Notes: a model not told the origin generated them from the letters alone. DNA of 12,914 nucleotides from an uncultured Bacteroidales bacterium (GCA_946405485.1 CAMJHJ010000047.1:1-12914), one strand, 5' to 3'. Positions 1 to 8,249 are shown, counted from the stretch's first letter. A program made the numbers and translations.

Positions 1-925
1 CGATCTTGTCGACAATCTCCTTGTCGTACTGGTACACGGAGGTACGCTCGGCCAGGCGCCACTTGCTGTACTCCTTGCCCAGGTTGCAGGTCAGGCCGAG
101 GGTCGCGCCGAACATGCCGTCGAACTTGTGGTTCTTGAGCCAGCCTTCGCGCTTGGTCTCATCCAGGTAGGACTCGCCGTCGAAAGCGTCACCGATGAGG
201 GCGCCGCGGATGTTGAGCAGGAGGCGGATGTTGTCGGTCAGGCGGAAGGTGTTCATGAGGCCGGCGTTGAAGGTGGCGTCATGGACATTGCCGGACTCGG
301 CGAAACCGAAAATCACACCACCGCCGGCATAGGCGTCGATGTCGAACACCCGGTTGGGCTTGAAGCCGCCGAAGATGTTGAACAGGTCGGCATGGGCCAG
401 GGCGAAGATGTTCAGGTAGCTGCCCTTCTGGTAGGCGAGCGCATTGGCGTCATACTGGGCGTCGGCCTTGGTATAAAGGGTCTTGCTGTCCGGAACGAAG
501 TTCGCGGTGATGTCGCGGGGCTGGTTCTTGTGGAACGGGTTGCTCTGGTACAGGCCCTTGAACGGAGCCCAGTTCGCACCGAGGCCGACACCGAAGCTCG
601 GGGAGGCCCACTTGGTGAGATAAAGGTCGATGGCCGGGAAGGTGAACATCTCGAACTTGCTGGCGACCTTCCAGTCATTGTCGCCATAGTACAGCTGGGT
701 GCCGAGACCGGCGCTGAGCTGCCAGTTGTGCCAGAAACCGTTGGTGAAAACGGAGTTCTTCTCGATGACGGTGGTCGTGACGATCTTACCATTCTCCGTC
801 GGAGTTTCCTCCACGTAGGTGATAGTATTCTCATCCTCGCTCTTAGTCACATTGACATTCTGAGCAAAAACACTGGCCGGCGCGATGAACGCTGCCGCAG
901 CAATCAGAACAAATACTTTTTTCAT
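1..925 (-). CDS. OmpA-family outer-membrane beta-barrel protein, N-terminal part (runs off the left edge)
   Basis: The frame is open from the ATG at 925-923 to the window edge (308 codons) and has no stop, so the C-terminus is missing. Residues 1-21 form a classical Sec signal peptide (MKK, then an Ala/Ile/Val-rich core, then VFA before Gln22). The mature part has alternating aromatic strands typical of an outer-membrane barrel, for example WHNWQLSAGLGTQLYYG, FGVGLGANW, FDIDAYAGGGVIFGF and GMFGATLGLTCNLG. In Bacteroidales this kind of barrel is usually followed by a C-terminal OmpA peptidoglycan-binding domain, which would lie to the left of the window. It is expected to link the outer membrane to the cell wall. 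A consensus promoter lies just upstream at 970-1001, so the gene is probably transcribed separately from the fimbrial operon behind it. OmpA-family identity is by overall resemblance; another barrel family is possible. Confidence 0.75.
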   Translation of the reverse strand, partial: MKKVFVLIAAAAFIAPASVFAQNVNVTKSEDENTITYVEETPTENGKIVTTTVIEKNSVFTNGFWHNWQLSAGLGTQLYYGDNDWKVASKFEMFTFPAIDLYLTKWASPSFGVGLGANWAPFKGLYQSNPFHKNQPRDITANFVPDSKTLYTKADAQYDANALAYQKGSYLNIFALAHADLFNIFGGFKPNRVFDIDAYAGGGVIFGFAESGNVHDATFNAGLMNTFRLTDNIRLLLNIRGALIGDAFDGESYLDETKREGWLKNHKFDGMFGATLGLTCNLGKEYSKWRLAERTSVYQYDKEIVDKI

Positions 926-969
926 ATGTCAGAAATAATAAAACTTCCTATCAGGGTATATTCAACACG

Positions 970-1001
970 CAAAGTTAAAATAACTTTTTGATTTTCGCAA
1001 A
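970..1001 (-). promoter_or_regulatory. Bacteroidetes-type promoter for the OmpA-like gene
   Basis: Read on the minus strand, TTTG (1001-998) is followed by a 20-nt spacer and TAACTTTG (977-970). This matches the Bacteroidetes primary sigma-factor consensus (TTTG about -33, TAnnTTTG about -7). It implies a transcription start near 963 and a leader of roughly 40 nt before the ATG at 925. Confidence 0.8.
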
Positions 1002-1047
1002 TAAACCCGTAAAAAGCCGTGTTACAGGTCCTTGCCCCCAAATAGAA

Positions 1048-1072
1048 TCGCCGGCCCGGAAAGGGTCGGCGA
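1048..1072 (-). terminator. Probable terminator of the minus-strand fimbrial operon
   Basis: The arms 1048-1057 and 1063-1072 form a 10-bp stem with one G-U wobble around a 5-nt loop. On the minus strand it is followed by ATTCTATTT, a weak T-tract. It lies 25 nt past the stop of the last fimbrial gene and before the OmpA promoter, where an operon end is expected. The poor T-run lowers confidence. Confidence 0.55.
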
Positions 1073-1097
1073 CTCAATCAGGAGTGACTATTCCAAA

Positions 1098-2963
1098 CTA
1101 CTGAGCGATCGAAATGTTCGCATCGTTGAAATACTCGTTGCTCATATAGAGCACGGTCGAACCCGTAGAAATACGCTTGAAAACGCAATTGATAACACCG
1201 CTACTCGTGCGATATTCAGAATAGCTGATAGACTTGACGAACTGGTAGGACCGCCCCTTTACTCCGGGGACCATAGACTCAGACTGCTCGACAACCTTCG
1301 CCGGCATATCCGTTCCGTTGGGGTTCAGACGCTTGTTGCTGTCCTCGAAGGCAACCTGCAGCGGGAAGACTGAGGAAGGCAGGTTCGTAGCAAGATTCAG
1401 CGTTACGGTGACCGTGTTGCCGATATCCGAACCGCCGCTGACATAGGTGGCATTGAAGTCCTGCTTCTTCAGAACGTGGATGGTCACGTCACGGAAGAGC
1501 TTGATACCGTCCTTGGTACCGGTCAAGCGGAAGGTCGTCCGCTTCTCCTCGTCGCCGGAAGCCGCAATCTTGAGTTCCACCTCCTGCCATTTATCGTCAC
1601 CATTCCAGGCAGATCCCCACGTGTCATCCGAAGTCACGGGCGCGAAAGCTGGAACGGACGTGTTGACAGGCTTCCCGGCCGCCTCAAGGTCCTCATCGGA
1701 CAGAATTTCGAACGTAGCATGCTCGATGGTGGTCTCAGAAGGTGCCTGGGTGGCATCGGGCTGATAAAGATACTGGAACTTGACGGTCGTTTCCTCATCG
1801 AAAATGAAAGTCTTGTCCAAATACTGGACCAGGATCCGGGAAGTACCGTCCGCCAGGTCAGTCAGGCTCTGGGTCTCCAACAGGGCGGAAACATTCGCAT
1901 TGGAAGGCTGGGCTTCAGCGGGATTCGCCACCCCGTTTTTGACCACGGTGTTGATGGTGATGCTATACAGGAAATTGCGGAAAAGCGGCTGATAAACACC
2001 ATCCTTGTCGGTAAAATCAAGGCGATAGAAAGTGGACGTTGAACTACCATTATACTTGCCTTTGACAATGACGTAAGGCCGGTTGTCCGCATTCGTACGC
2101 TCACGTTCGAACACGAATTGCGGCTTGTTTTCATAAGTACCGTCCGCCGTCGGTGCCGACATATCCAGGCTCGCACCCGTAGCCAGAGTAGGCTGATAGC
2201 CGGCGTTCTGCAATTGCAAGAAGGTCATCGGAGTACCGGTTTTTCCTCCGATATAGGGCGTATAGTAACCATCCATGTGCGGATCGGCAGTCGATCCGGG
2301 CTGATAATTCTCTTTCCAGGTCACGATGCGTCCCTTTGCCGGGGTGTTAAACACCTTGTAACCTTCCATCACGAAGTTCGAGGCAGTGTTGGTCACTTCC
2401 ACCTTGGCGAAGTTGCGGATCAACTTGAGGTTGGAAAAGGCGGCCTTGGCCTCCGCAGTAACGACGTCATGACCAGTGTCGTCCTTTACAGAAGTACCAT
2501 TGGGCAGTTCGAACATCGTCCAGTAAGCGCCTTCGCCGGCATCGGTCGTCATGTTCGGAATAAGCTGCTGGTCATATCCGAAATCAAGCTTCGACGGGCC
2601 ATTGGCGATGACATGGACGTACTTCTTGGAAGAAGACGCGGTAAGGGTGACTTTGTAGTAGAACAGCTGATCATTCTGGACACCGGAAAAATCTGTTTTG
2701 GCAGACCCGTCCGCATTGCACGGTTCAGCCTTGGCATAGTCGTTCAGATAGCCTTCGTTACCGAAAACGGCGACATAGATATTGTCGATGACCGGCTGCG
2801 TGTCCATCGCTCCGCGCGTATTCACGCCGATCCCGGGGACATTGATCCCCATCACATAGGTCACCTTCCCGTTCCCGACCATCGGCTCGGGCATATCTTT
2901 CACCGTGTTGCAGGCTACAGCCCCCAGGAGGGCGATTGAAAGCATGTAAAATATCTTTTTCAT
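1098..2963 (-). CDS. Fimbrial (type V pilus-associated) lipoprotein, DUF4906/Mfa-like, 621 aa
   Basis: This is the third structural gene of the minus operon. The ATG at 2963 follows a strong AGGAGG ribosome-binding site, and the gene starts 18 nt after the stop of the 809-aa gene, so the two are co-transcribed. Residues 1-17 are a lipoprotein signal peptide ending GAVA before Cys18, implying lipidation and outer-membrane anchoring. Segments such as IDNIYVAVFGNEGYL (about 59-73), KKYVHVIANGPSKL (about 113-126) and LIRNFAKVEV (about 181-190) resemble the N-terminal domain of Bacteroidales fimbrial subunits and DUF4906 proteins. There is a Thr49-Arg50 pair where related pilins are proteolytically matured. 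The remainder is beta-rich with no catalytic motif. Likely roles are an accessory, anchor or second tip-proximal subunit of the pilus encoded by this operon; sequence alone does not say which. Fimbrial class is fairly sure, exact family less so. Confidence 0.72.
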   Translation of the reverse strand: MKKIFYMLSIALLGAVACNTVKDMPEPMVGNGKVTYVMGINVPGIGVNTRGAMDTQPVIDNIYVAVFGNEGYLNDYAKAEPCNADGSAKTDFSGVQNDQLFYYKVTLTASSSKKYVHVIANGPSKLDFGYDQQLIPNMTTDAGEGAYWTMFELPNGTSVKDDTGHDVVTAEAKAAFSNLKLIRNFAKVEVTNTASNFVMEGYKVFNTPAKGRIVTWKENYQPGSTADPHMDGYYTPYIGGKTGTPMTFLQLQNAGYQPTLATGASLDMSAPTADGTYENKPQFVFERERTNADNRPYVIVKGKYNGSSTSTFYRLDFTDKDGVYQPLFRNFLYSITINTVVKNGVANPAEAQPSNANVSALLETQSLTDLADGTSRILVQYLDKTFIFDEETTVKFQYLYQPDATQAPSETTIEHATFEILSDEDLEAAGKPVNTSVPAFAPVTSDDTWGSAWNGDDKWQEVELKIAASGDEEKRTTFRLTGTKDGIKLFRDVTIHVLKKQDFNATYVSGGSDIGNTVTVTLNLATNLPSSVFPLQVAFEDSNKRLNPNGTDMPAKVVEQSESMVPGVKGRSYQFVKSISYSEYRTSSGVINCVFKRISTGSTVLYMSNEYFNDANISIAQ

Positions 2964-2981
2964 TGTCGTTCCTCCTAACTA

Positions 2982-5411
2982 TTAATAGTTGTTGTCTCCC
3001 CAGGTGAATCTGTTATACTGAACAGGACGAGAATCTGTTGCATCTCCCCAGAACCATTCATCGTACACACAACGAACAGAAGGATTTATGTTGTTCATGC
3101 TACCAGTATACTCGGCCGCTACAGGCGGATTGGAACCATTGTTGACACGGATCAGGCCATTGGCAGTCCAATAATAAGAGTTCGAAGACTGAGTACTGCT
3201 ATCCAATCCGAACAGATACGGAATTCTTCCCAAAGAAGAAAGTGTACTGATGAACTGAACCTCAGCCAACGTAGGAAGCCTCCAACGTCCAGCAGGGATT
3301 CCGTCTTCCTGATAACTGGCACAGCGGTACTTGGCTTCATCTTCCGAGCGGCCAACCGTGCAAACACCATAAGACGATGCAATTCTGATTTTAGGCGCAA
3401 TCATCGTTTTTGTGTTTGTGGCAGATGCGGGGTGATAGTAGGACAAAGTATTGTTATTTCCACTGTTCCAAGTCGCATAAGAGTTGACGAAGTTGGAAGA
3501 AGTGTTCATACTGCGGTTGGGGTCAGCTCTATAGAATTCCGGGTAATTATTCACCCCAGACTCTCTCGGATCTCCAATAATGTACGTGCTACTGACACTG
3601 ATCGTCAGAACATACATATTCCCATTCGTATTATCACCCGTCAAGCCATGTACGCCACCTAAATTATAACTGCCACTGTTATAATAATAGTCATCATCCC
3701 ACCATCCAGAAGCCTGATGGAAATAGCCGTGGGAGAAGGTCGTGGTCGAAGAGGTCGAACCATTGACATAAACTCCACCAGTCGTGTTCTGACGTTTGTT
3801 CGGATCCTCCACCACATACACCTCCGGCCACTGGACGAAAGTGACGGTCTTCGTATAATCCCCATCCGGATCGATTTCAGTCGGGAGACTGAGTTCGACC
3901 GTGTAGTAGTAAGGAGTAACATCCATCAGGGTGGAAGTCAAATCGGAGTTGAGTTGATGGCCGATCTCCAGGTAGCTGTTCGTGTTTGTAACCCAAGTGT
4001 TCTCGACATCTTCTACTTCAAAGCCCCTCTTCTCGATTTCGCTTTCATTCGCCTCATAATTCTCGAAGAGATACTCGAAGTCACCGGTCTTGAGGTTCTG
4101 CTGCTTGATCTCCTTGATCGTCACGGTGACAGGATCACTGGCAGCGTAAGGAGTACCGGAAGTGGGAGTATAGAAGTCAACCGACTCCTTGACACCGCGC
4201 TCGACGGAGAGATACTTCGCCGCGGACATGGTACCATTGACATTGCCACCGCCCTGCCAGCCGACGACCATAGCGCTCAGGGGTTTCAGTTCCACCTGGG
4301 GTTCGCCCTCGTTACCGAGGACCGAGAGGTTGACGGTGTACTTGTAGTACTTGTTCGCCTCGAACTTGGTGGTCGGAAGCATGATCTTGTAATAGACTTC
4401 CTTCTGGGAGGTCGCTCCCGTGGTCTCGCGCCAAGGCAGGATGACCTTGATGAAGGGCTCCATGTTGTCGCCGCGCGTCCATTCGACGGGGTAGGTGTAG
4501 AAGTCCAGCTGGCTCGCCACGACGTAGCTGGTTGTGGTCTCGGTCACCTTGACTGTCTCGCCTTCCGGCTTGGTCAGATCGGTGTCGAGAGAGATATCTT
4601 TATAGGTAAAGTAGTCAGGAGTCTCCGGATAGGCGGGCGTCTCGCTCGCACCACCGATGACGGCGTTCTTGACGGCGTTCTGCAGGTAGATGCGGACCTG
4701 GGGGCCGCCGAGCATCGGGACCCAGATGTTACCGTCCGTAGCGGTGACGGACTTGGCGATCACCAGGTCGACGGCGATCTTCGCGGCGATGCGGTTCATC
4801 TCCACGGTGCCCTTGGCGGCATACGCGGCCGAAGCGGCGGCACGCGCCAGCTCCAGTTCGCCGGTCATCACGAAGTACTTCGGATGGTCCGGGTCGGTAT
4901 CCGGGGTGACGACCCACTTGGAACGGGTGGCCGCACCGGCCTCGTTACCCTCGTGTGCGAATGCATTCGCGACAGCCGTCGTTTTCACTGTCTCCAGCGG
5001 AGCGGCCGTGAGGGCTGCGGGGGCATTGAACACCGCAAAGACCGTGCAGGTTCCGTTCTTGAAAATCGTCGTGAGGTCCGGGACTCCGCCCTCGCCGGCG
5101 ACCAGCGTCACGGAGTACTTGAGATCGGTGGAAGAAAAAGCGGTCATGTCCGTAATCCGGCCGCTGTTGTACACAGGATCGGCAGCAACATCGTTGTAGA
5201 TGAAGTACTGGACGGAGGTGACGGCGTTCTCCTTGCCTTCGCCGGGAGTGGTCGAGGGTTCATCACCGTCCGCCCTGGTTGCGGGCTCGCCATACACGAG
5301 GTCGAGAGAGATGACGTTCTCTCCTCCCAGGGACGGGAAGTCTACGCGCTCGGTGCAGGACGAAGCCAGCACAAGCGACGCGATTGCTGTAAATATAAGT
5401 GTCTTTTTCAT
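2982..5411 (-). CDS. Fimbrial tip-adhesin-like lipoprotein with C-terminal lectin-like/FISUMP-like domain, 809 aa
   Basis: This is the second structural gene of the minus operon. An in-frame ATG four codons upstream (5423) sits directly against the AAAGG. The ATG at 5411 gives a normal lipoprotein signal (MKKTLIF..., ASS before Cys19), so I chose it. Thr45-Arg46 is a candidate maturation site. Residues about 60-400 are fimbrillin-like: VTSVQYFIYND, then CTVFAVFNAP, then MNRIAAKIAVDLVI, then YKYTVNLSVLG. The C-terminal part (about 670-785) has IAPKIRIASSYGV, YRCASYQEDGIPAGRWRLPT, SYYWTANG and SVRCVYDEWFWGD. I recognise this pattern from the C-terminus of large Bacteroidales fimbrial (DUF4906-type) proteins, and it resembles FISUMP/C-type-lectin-like modules. 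The order fimbrillin domains then lectin-like module fits a pilus tip adhesin. A Tyr/Asn/Gly/Ser-rich region (about 555-665) joins the halves. The DNA for the C-terminal third is much more AT-rich than the N-terminal part. The target ligand is unknown. Confidence 0.75.
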   Translation of the reverse strand: MKKTLIFTAIASLVLASSCTERVDFPSLGGENVISLDLVYGEPATRADGDEPSTTPGEGKENAVTSVQYFIYNDVAADPVYNSGRITDMTAFSSTDLKYSVTLVAGEGGVPDLTTIFKNGTCTVFAVFNAPAALTAAPLETVKTTAVANAFAHEGNEAGAATRSKWVVTPDTDPDHPKYFVMTGELELARAAASAAYAAKGTVEMNRIAAKIAVDLVIAKSVTATDGNIWVPMLGGPQVRIYLQNAVKNAVIGGASETPAYPETPDYFTYKDISLDTDLTKPEGETVKVTETTTSYVVASQLDFYTYPVEWTRGDNMEPFIKVILPWRETTGATSQKEVYYKIMLPTTKFEANKYYKYTVNLSVLGNEGEPQVELKPLSAMVVGWQGGGNVNGTMSAAKYLSVERGVKESVDFYTPTSGTPYAASDPVTVTIKEIKQQNLKTGDFEYLFENYEANESEIEKRGFEVEDVENTWVTNTNSYLEIGHQLNSDLTSTLMDVTPYYYTVELSLPTEIDPDGDYTKTVTFVQWPEVYVVEDPNKRQNTTGGVYVNGSTSSTTTFSHGYFHQASGWWDDDYYYNSGSYNLGGVHGLTGDNTNGNMYVLTISVSSTYIIGDPRESGVNNYPEFYRADPNRSMNTSSNFVNSYATWNSGNNNTLSYYHPASATNTKTMIAPKIRIASSYGVCTVGRSEDEAKYRCASYQEDGIPAGRWRLPTLAEVQFISTLSSLGRIPYLFGLDSSTQSSNSYYWTANGLIRVNNGSNPPVAAEYTGSMNNINPSVRCVYDEWFWGDATDSRPVQYNRFTWGDNNY

Positions 5412-5426
5412 ATTCTTTCTCATCCT

Positions 5427-6920
5427 TTATTGTCCGATTTTCCCGGTGATGGTGAGGGCGTTTCCGCGGGTGACCTCGGAGTTGATGTTGATTACCTGGC
5501 CGGCAGCCGTCGTGACGGTGAAATTGATCTGGATCTCATCCGAGTCACCGACCGTCGCGCCTTCCTTTCTGACAATGAGGAAGTCCACGCGCTCGCCGGT
5601 GCTGCCCGACAGCTCGGTAGAAGGAGTGGCGGTATCATCATCATTCCAAGGGGCGAGGAGGATCTTGTCCGTCGCACCCGTCGCGGTGATCTTCCAGGTG
5701 CCGCCCGCCGGGGCGAAGACCGAGAAGTAGGCGTGGATGGGATCGGTAGCGTTGTCGAAGTAGTTGTTCTGACGACGGCCGCTACCGGTGATGGCCGCGC
5801 CGGACGCGAATTCCAGCGCAACGGCGTTGGCAACGGCGTCGGGGCCGTAGGTCACCGTTCCGGTTTCGTCTTCCCAAGGCATGACCTGGAAATCCAGGAC
5901 GATGTCGTGGTTGACGGACTTCGGCAGGACGATACCTTTAATATTATGCTTCTTGAGGGCCTTGAACGTGATCGGATCACCCTTGGCATAGGCCGTTCCG
6001 TCAGCGGTGGTGCCGGCCTTCGCGTAGGAGACCGTGAGCTTGCGGGTCTCGGTCTTCTCGCCGACCACGGTGTCGAACTCCATGACCACGGAAGTGATGT
6101 CGATGGGCATCGCGAAGAGCATGAAGGTCACCTTGTTGGTCGTCGTGGCACCCTCCTCCATGGTCAGCTCCAGCGGAGTGGTGAAGGGCACGCTGATGAC
6201 GGTGTTCGTCTCGGAGACCGCAGGAGCGGTGTAGGTCCAGACTCCGTCCACCACCTTCGCGACCACGGTGCCGTTCAGCACGGACGGGCCGAAGGGGTTG
6301 TCCCCGTTCTTGCGCTCCACCGACTTCATCCGGAAGCCGGTGATCTGCATCGCCTGCTCGGCGGCCACCTCGAAGGAGAAGGCGCTGTAGGCCGGGTAGA
6401 ACCGGAGGTCCACATGCTGCTCGCTCGGGATGCTCGCATAGGCCAGCATCACGGCCGCGTTCATGTCGGTCGGCTGCTGCTCGGCGGCGATGTCGAAGGA
6501 TACGTTCCCGTCGGTGGGAAGCGTCTTGTAGGCGTTGTGCGGATACATGCCCCAGAACTGGTAGGTGGACTCCTCCTCCAGGAAACGGAGGCCGTCTTCG
6601 CCGTTGCGGGTCACGTTGGCCTTGCTCTCCTTGCCGGAAGCCTGGATGTTGACCACGTCGTACACGGCGGAGGCGGACCCGCCGTTGCGGTTGACCGCAT
6701 TGTCGCTCCAAATCAGGACGTGGTCGCCTTCGGACCAGTCGATGCGCTCCCAGTTGCCATCGGTCACGCCGCTGTACGACGTACGCGTGGACGGAGCGCC
6801 GGATACGGCGCCGAACTCGACGAACTTTCCGCCGACTCCGTCTTCAACTCCCTTCTGACATCCCGTCAGGGAAAGGAGGATGCCTGCGCTCAGCAGGACG
6901 ATGCTGTTGATTCTCTTCAT
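5427..6920 (-). CDS. Fimbrillin-family (Mfa-like) lipoprotein, probable pilin subunit, 497 aa
   Basis: This is the first structural gene of the minus operon. The frame is open further upstream, but the ATG at 6920 lies 7 nt after GGAGG and begins a lipoprotein signal (MKRINSIVLLSAG..., LTG before Cys21). A second ATG at 6926 overlaps the ribosome-binding site and is less likely. Residues about 33-65 read FVEFGAVSGAPSTRTSYSG, then WERIDWSEGDHVLIW, the N-terminal signature of Bacteroidales fimbrillins (Mfa-like). Thr45-Arg46 is at the same residue number as the Arg46 after which P. gingivalis FimA is cleaved. The remainder is beta-rich, with TYQFWGMYPHN and LRFYPAYSAFSFEV in the N-terminal domain and a C-terminal domain from about 330 onward. 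It is likely exported as a lipoprotein, trimmed at the Arg and polymerised into or attached to a pilus. The next gene starts only 15 nt downstream. Pilin versus anchor role is not determined. Confidence 0.8.
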   Translation of the reverse strand: MKRINSIVLLSAGILLSLTGCQKGVEDGVGGKFVEFGAVSGAPSTRTSYSGVTDGNWERIDWSEGDHVLIWSDNAVNRNGGSASAVYDVVNIQASGKESKANVTRNGEDGLRFLEEESTYQFWGMYPHNAYKTLPTDGNVSFDIAAEQQPTDMNAAVMLAYASIPSEQHVDLRFYPAYSAFSFEVAAEQAMQITGFRMKSVERKNGDNPFGPSVLNGTVVAKVVDGVWTYTAPAVSETNTVISVPFTTPLELTMEEGATTTNKVTFMLFAMPIDITSVVMEFDTVVGEKTETRKLTVSYAKAGTTADGTAYAKGDPITFKALKKHNIKGIVLPKSVNHDIVLDFQVMPWEDETGTVTYGPDAVANAVALEFASGAAITGSGRRQNNYFDNATDPIHAYFSVFAPAGGTWKITATGATDKILLAPWNDDDTATPSTELSGSTGERVDFLIVRKEGATVGDSDEIQINFTVTTAAGQVININSEVTRGNALTITGKIGQ

Positions 6921-6933
6921 GGTCATTCCTCCC

Positions 6934-7113
6934 TTAGTCATACATGATGTCATAGGTCTCCGTGTCACCTAATTCGGTGTCATCGTACTCCTGACCCGCC
7001 GTGTAGATCAGCGTGTCGTACTCAGTAGATTTCCCGACCAGGAAATCAGTCTCCAGGTTGACTTCGGCCACCTGGACCACCCTGGGTGTTACGAACCTTT
7101 TCTTTTGATTCAT
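6934..7113 (-). CDS. Small conserved operon-head protein, 59 aa (paralogue of the 56-aa protein at 8312-8482)
   Basis: The ATG at 7113 opens 59 codons ending in TAA at 6936-6934. The stop lies 13 nt before the fimbrillin gene, and the GGGAGGA ribosome-binding site of that gene follows it directly. The protein has a basic N-terminus (MNQKKRF), the motif TPRVV (residues 9-13), LETDF (20-24), TAGQEYDD (38-45) and an acidic tail with D50-T-E-x-Y-D55. It has no hydrophobic signal peptide and no cysteine. The other small protein of the window shares PRVV, LE-[ST]-[DN]-F, AG-x-E-x-D and D-T-E-x-Y-D. This shared pattern between two diverged genes is the main evidence that it is translated. I do not recognise a function. 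It could be a regulatory or leader polypeptide for the fimbrial operon, or a cytoplasmic partner of the pilin. It is short enough to be missed by many gene callers. Confidence 0.72.
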   Translation of the reverse strand: MNQKKRFVTPRVVQVAEVNLETDFLVGKSTEYDTLIYTAGQEYDDTELGDTETYDIMYD

Positions 7114-7128
7114 AATGCGTTATGTTAA

Positions 7129-7180
7129 ATAATTATCCTTACTTCCTATAATGCCCGTTATAGGAAGTAAGGATTATTAT
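7129..7180. repeat. Large inverted repeat: candidate recombinase crossover site / leader stem-loop of the minus operon
   Basis: Arms 7135-7151 and 7158-7174 are 17-bp perfect inverted repeats around the 6-nt spacer TGCCCG (CGGGCA on the minus strand). After one mismatch the stem continues 5 bp (7129-7133 with 7176-7180). The core 7142-7166 recurs, inverted, at 8250-8274. Long arms about a short asymmetric spacer are typical of tyrosine-recombinase sites. The element lies between the recombinase stop and the small gene at 7113. As RNA it would also form a strong hairpin and could limit readthrough from the recombinase gene, so a terminator or attenuator role is an alternative. Confidence 0.85.
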
Positions 7181-7224
7181 AAAACATTAAACATCAATAG
7201 GTTACAAGAAAATGCAATAACACG

Positions 7225-8022
7225 TTACCAATCCACCAAGCGGTCGATCAGTTCGCGCTGTTCGCGACTGGAGCGTTGGAGGTAGATGCGGGTGGTGTCG
7301 ATGGAGTCATGCCCGAGGAGATCGGCGAGGAGGACGAGGTCGTTGTTGCGCTGGAGGAAGTTCTTGGCGAACAGGTGGCGGAAGGAGTGGGGGTGGACGA
7401 CCTGGGCATTGACCCCGTACTTGACGGCGAACTCCTTGAGGCGAAGGGCGATGCCGCGCGGGGTGAGGGGGACGCCCCGATGGTTCAGGAACAGAGGGCC
7501 GCTGTCCCTTTCCATCCACGCCAGTAATTCTCTCCGGAGACGCGCAGGGATGAAGATGCGGCGCACTTTTCCTCCTTTGGAGTAGATGTCGAAGTATCCG
7601 GCCCGGATGTGTTCGCTCTTCAACTGGATCAGTTCGCTGATCCGTGCGCCCGTCGAGGCCAGGGTCCAGACGATGAAATACCATCGCTTGTCATCCTCCT
7701 TCCGCAATCTCTTTTTATAATATAGGTAATCCTCGTTGGAGATCACATTGTCCAGGAAGGAAGCCCTGGGAATCTTGATGGAGCGCAGGGACAGTTCCGG
7801 ACGGCCGATGAACTCCAGGTACTTGTTGATGGACCGGATCCGGAGATTGACGGTCTTGGGATGGTAGGTCTCAATCAGGAACGCCTTGTACTGCAGGAGA
7901 TTATCCTTGCTGAAAGCGCGGTAGTGATTGAAGTAGTCGAGGGCTGCGTGTTTGTATGCGACAATCGTGTTCGCCGCATAATTCTCCCGCCGGAGTTCCT
8001 TTTCAAATGCTTTGATGTTCAT
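7225..8022 (-). CDS. Tyrosine recombinase (site-specific integrase/invertase), 265 aa
   Basis: This is a complete phage-integrase-family recombinase. Residues 1-80 are the helical core-binding domain (MNIKAFEKELRRENYAANTI...). The catalytic domain follows, with Arg127 in STGARISEL, the Lys149/Lys152 beta-hairpin (SKGGKVRR), His212 and Arg215 in HPHSFRH, His238 in LLGHDS and the nucleophile Tyr247 in TTRIYLQRS. All active-site positions are present, so it should be functional. The frame is open upstream as far as 8400, but the ATG at 8022 begins exactly where the paralogue at 12799 begins and gives the usual length for a short invertase. No strong ribosome-binding site is seen. It lies between two divergent fimbrial operons and inside inverted copies of a leader element. 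It is most likely a DNA invertase for phase variation, though an integrase role cannot be excluded. Confidence 0.92.
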   Translation of the reverse strand: MNIKAFEKELRRENYAANTIVAYKHAALDYFNHYRAFSKDNLLQYKAFLIETYHPKTVNLRIRSINKYLEFIGRPELSLRSIKIPRASFLDNVISNEDYLYYKKRLRKEDDKRWYFIVWTLASTGARISELIQLKSEHIRAGYFDIYSKGGKVRRIFIPARLRRELLAWMERDSGPLFLNHRGVPLTPRGIALRLKEFAVKYGVNAQVVHPHSFRHLFAKNFLQRNNDLVLLADLLGHDSIDTTRIYLQRSSREQRELIDRLVDW

Positions 8023-8139
8023 GGGTAGACATTGATAAGAACCCGAATGTGCGCAGGGTCGTAGATGCGCGAAATCTTCCAATGTCCAAGGGTATGTCAA
8101 GTATATGCCTTTCAGGGCTTTCAGGCAGTTTCCCGAGAA

Positions 8140-8147
8140 CAAAAATA
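8140..8147 (-). promoter_or_regulatory. Probable -7 element of the recombinase promoter
   Basis: Read on the minus strand this is TATTTTTG, matching TAnnTTTG. The -33 box 20 nt upstream reads AAGT, a poor match. The sequence just after it, GTTCTCGGGAAAC, is partly palindromic. TTTGTTC-y-CGG here closely matches the same position at the second recombinase (12770-12780), suggesting a shared operator. The implied leader is about 110 nt. Confidence 0.5.
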
Positions 8148-8168
8148 GAAAAACTCTTTTCAAAAAAA

Positions 8169-8200
8169 CTTGGATATAAGATAAAAATGCCCTAACTTTG
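8169..8200 (+). promoter_or_regulatory. Promoter of the plus-strand surface operon
   Basis: CTTG (8169-8172, three of four bases of TTTG) is followed by a 20-nt spacer and TAACTTTG (8193-8200). The spacing and -7 box are the same as in the promoter at 970-1001. The start would be near 8207, giving a leader of about 105 nt that includes the leader element. The promoter lies inside the predicted invertible segment and currently faces the plus operon. Confidence 0.75.
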
Positions 8201-8249
8201 CTCACTGATTGTGGGGTATTGTGTCCTGACCGGAAAAGAGACGAATCGT

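Noticed and set aside
2982..3500. Diversity-generating retroelement target in the lectin-like C-terminus of the 809-aa protein
   Set aside because: A C-terminal lectin-like fold and AT-rich, Asn/Tyr-rich codons are suggestive. No reverse transcriptase, template repeat or accessory gene is present in the window.
3717..6947. A 1076-codon open frame on the plus strand, opposite two fimbrial genes
   Set aside because: It lacks a signal, domain or plausible composition (rich in Arg, Gly, Asp, His). The opposite strand encodes two lipoproteins with signal peptides, ribosome-binding sites and operon spacing. It is an antisense shadow of GC-rich codon bias.
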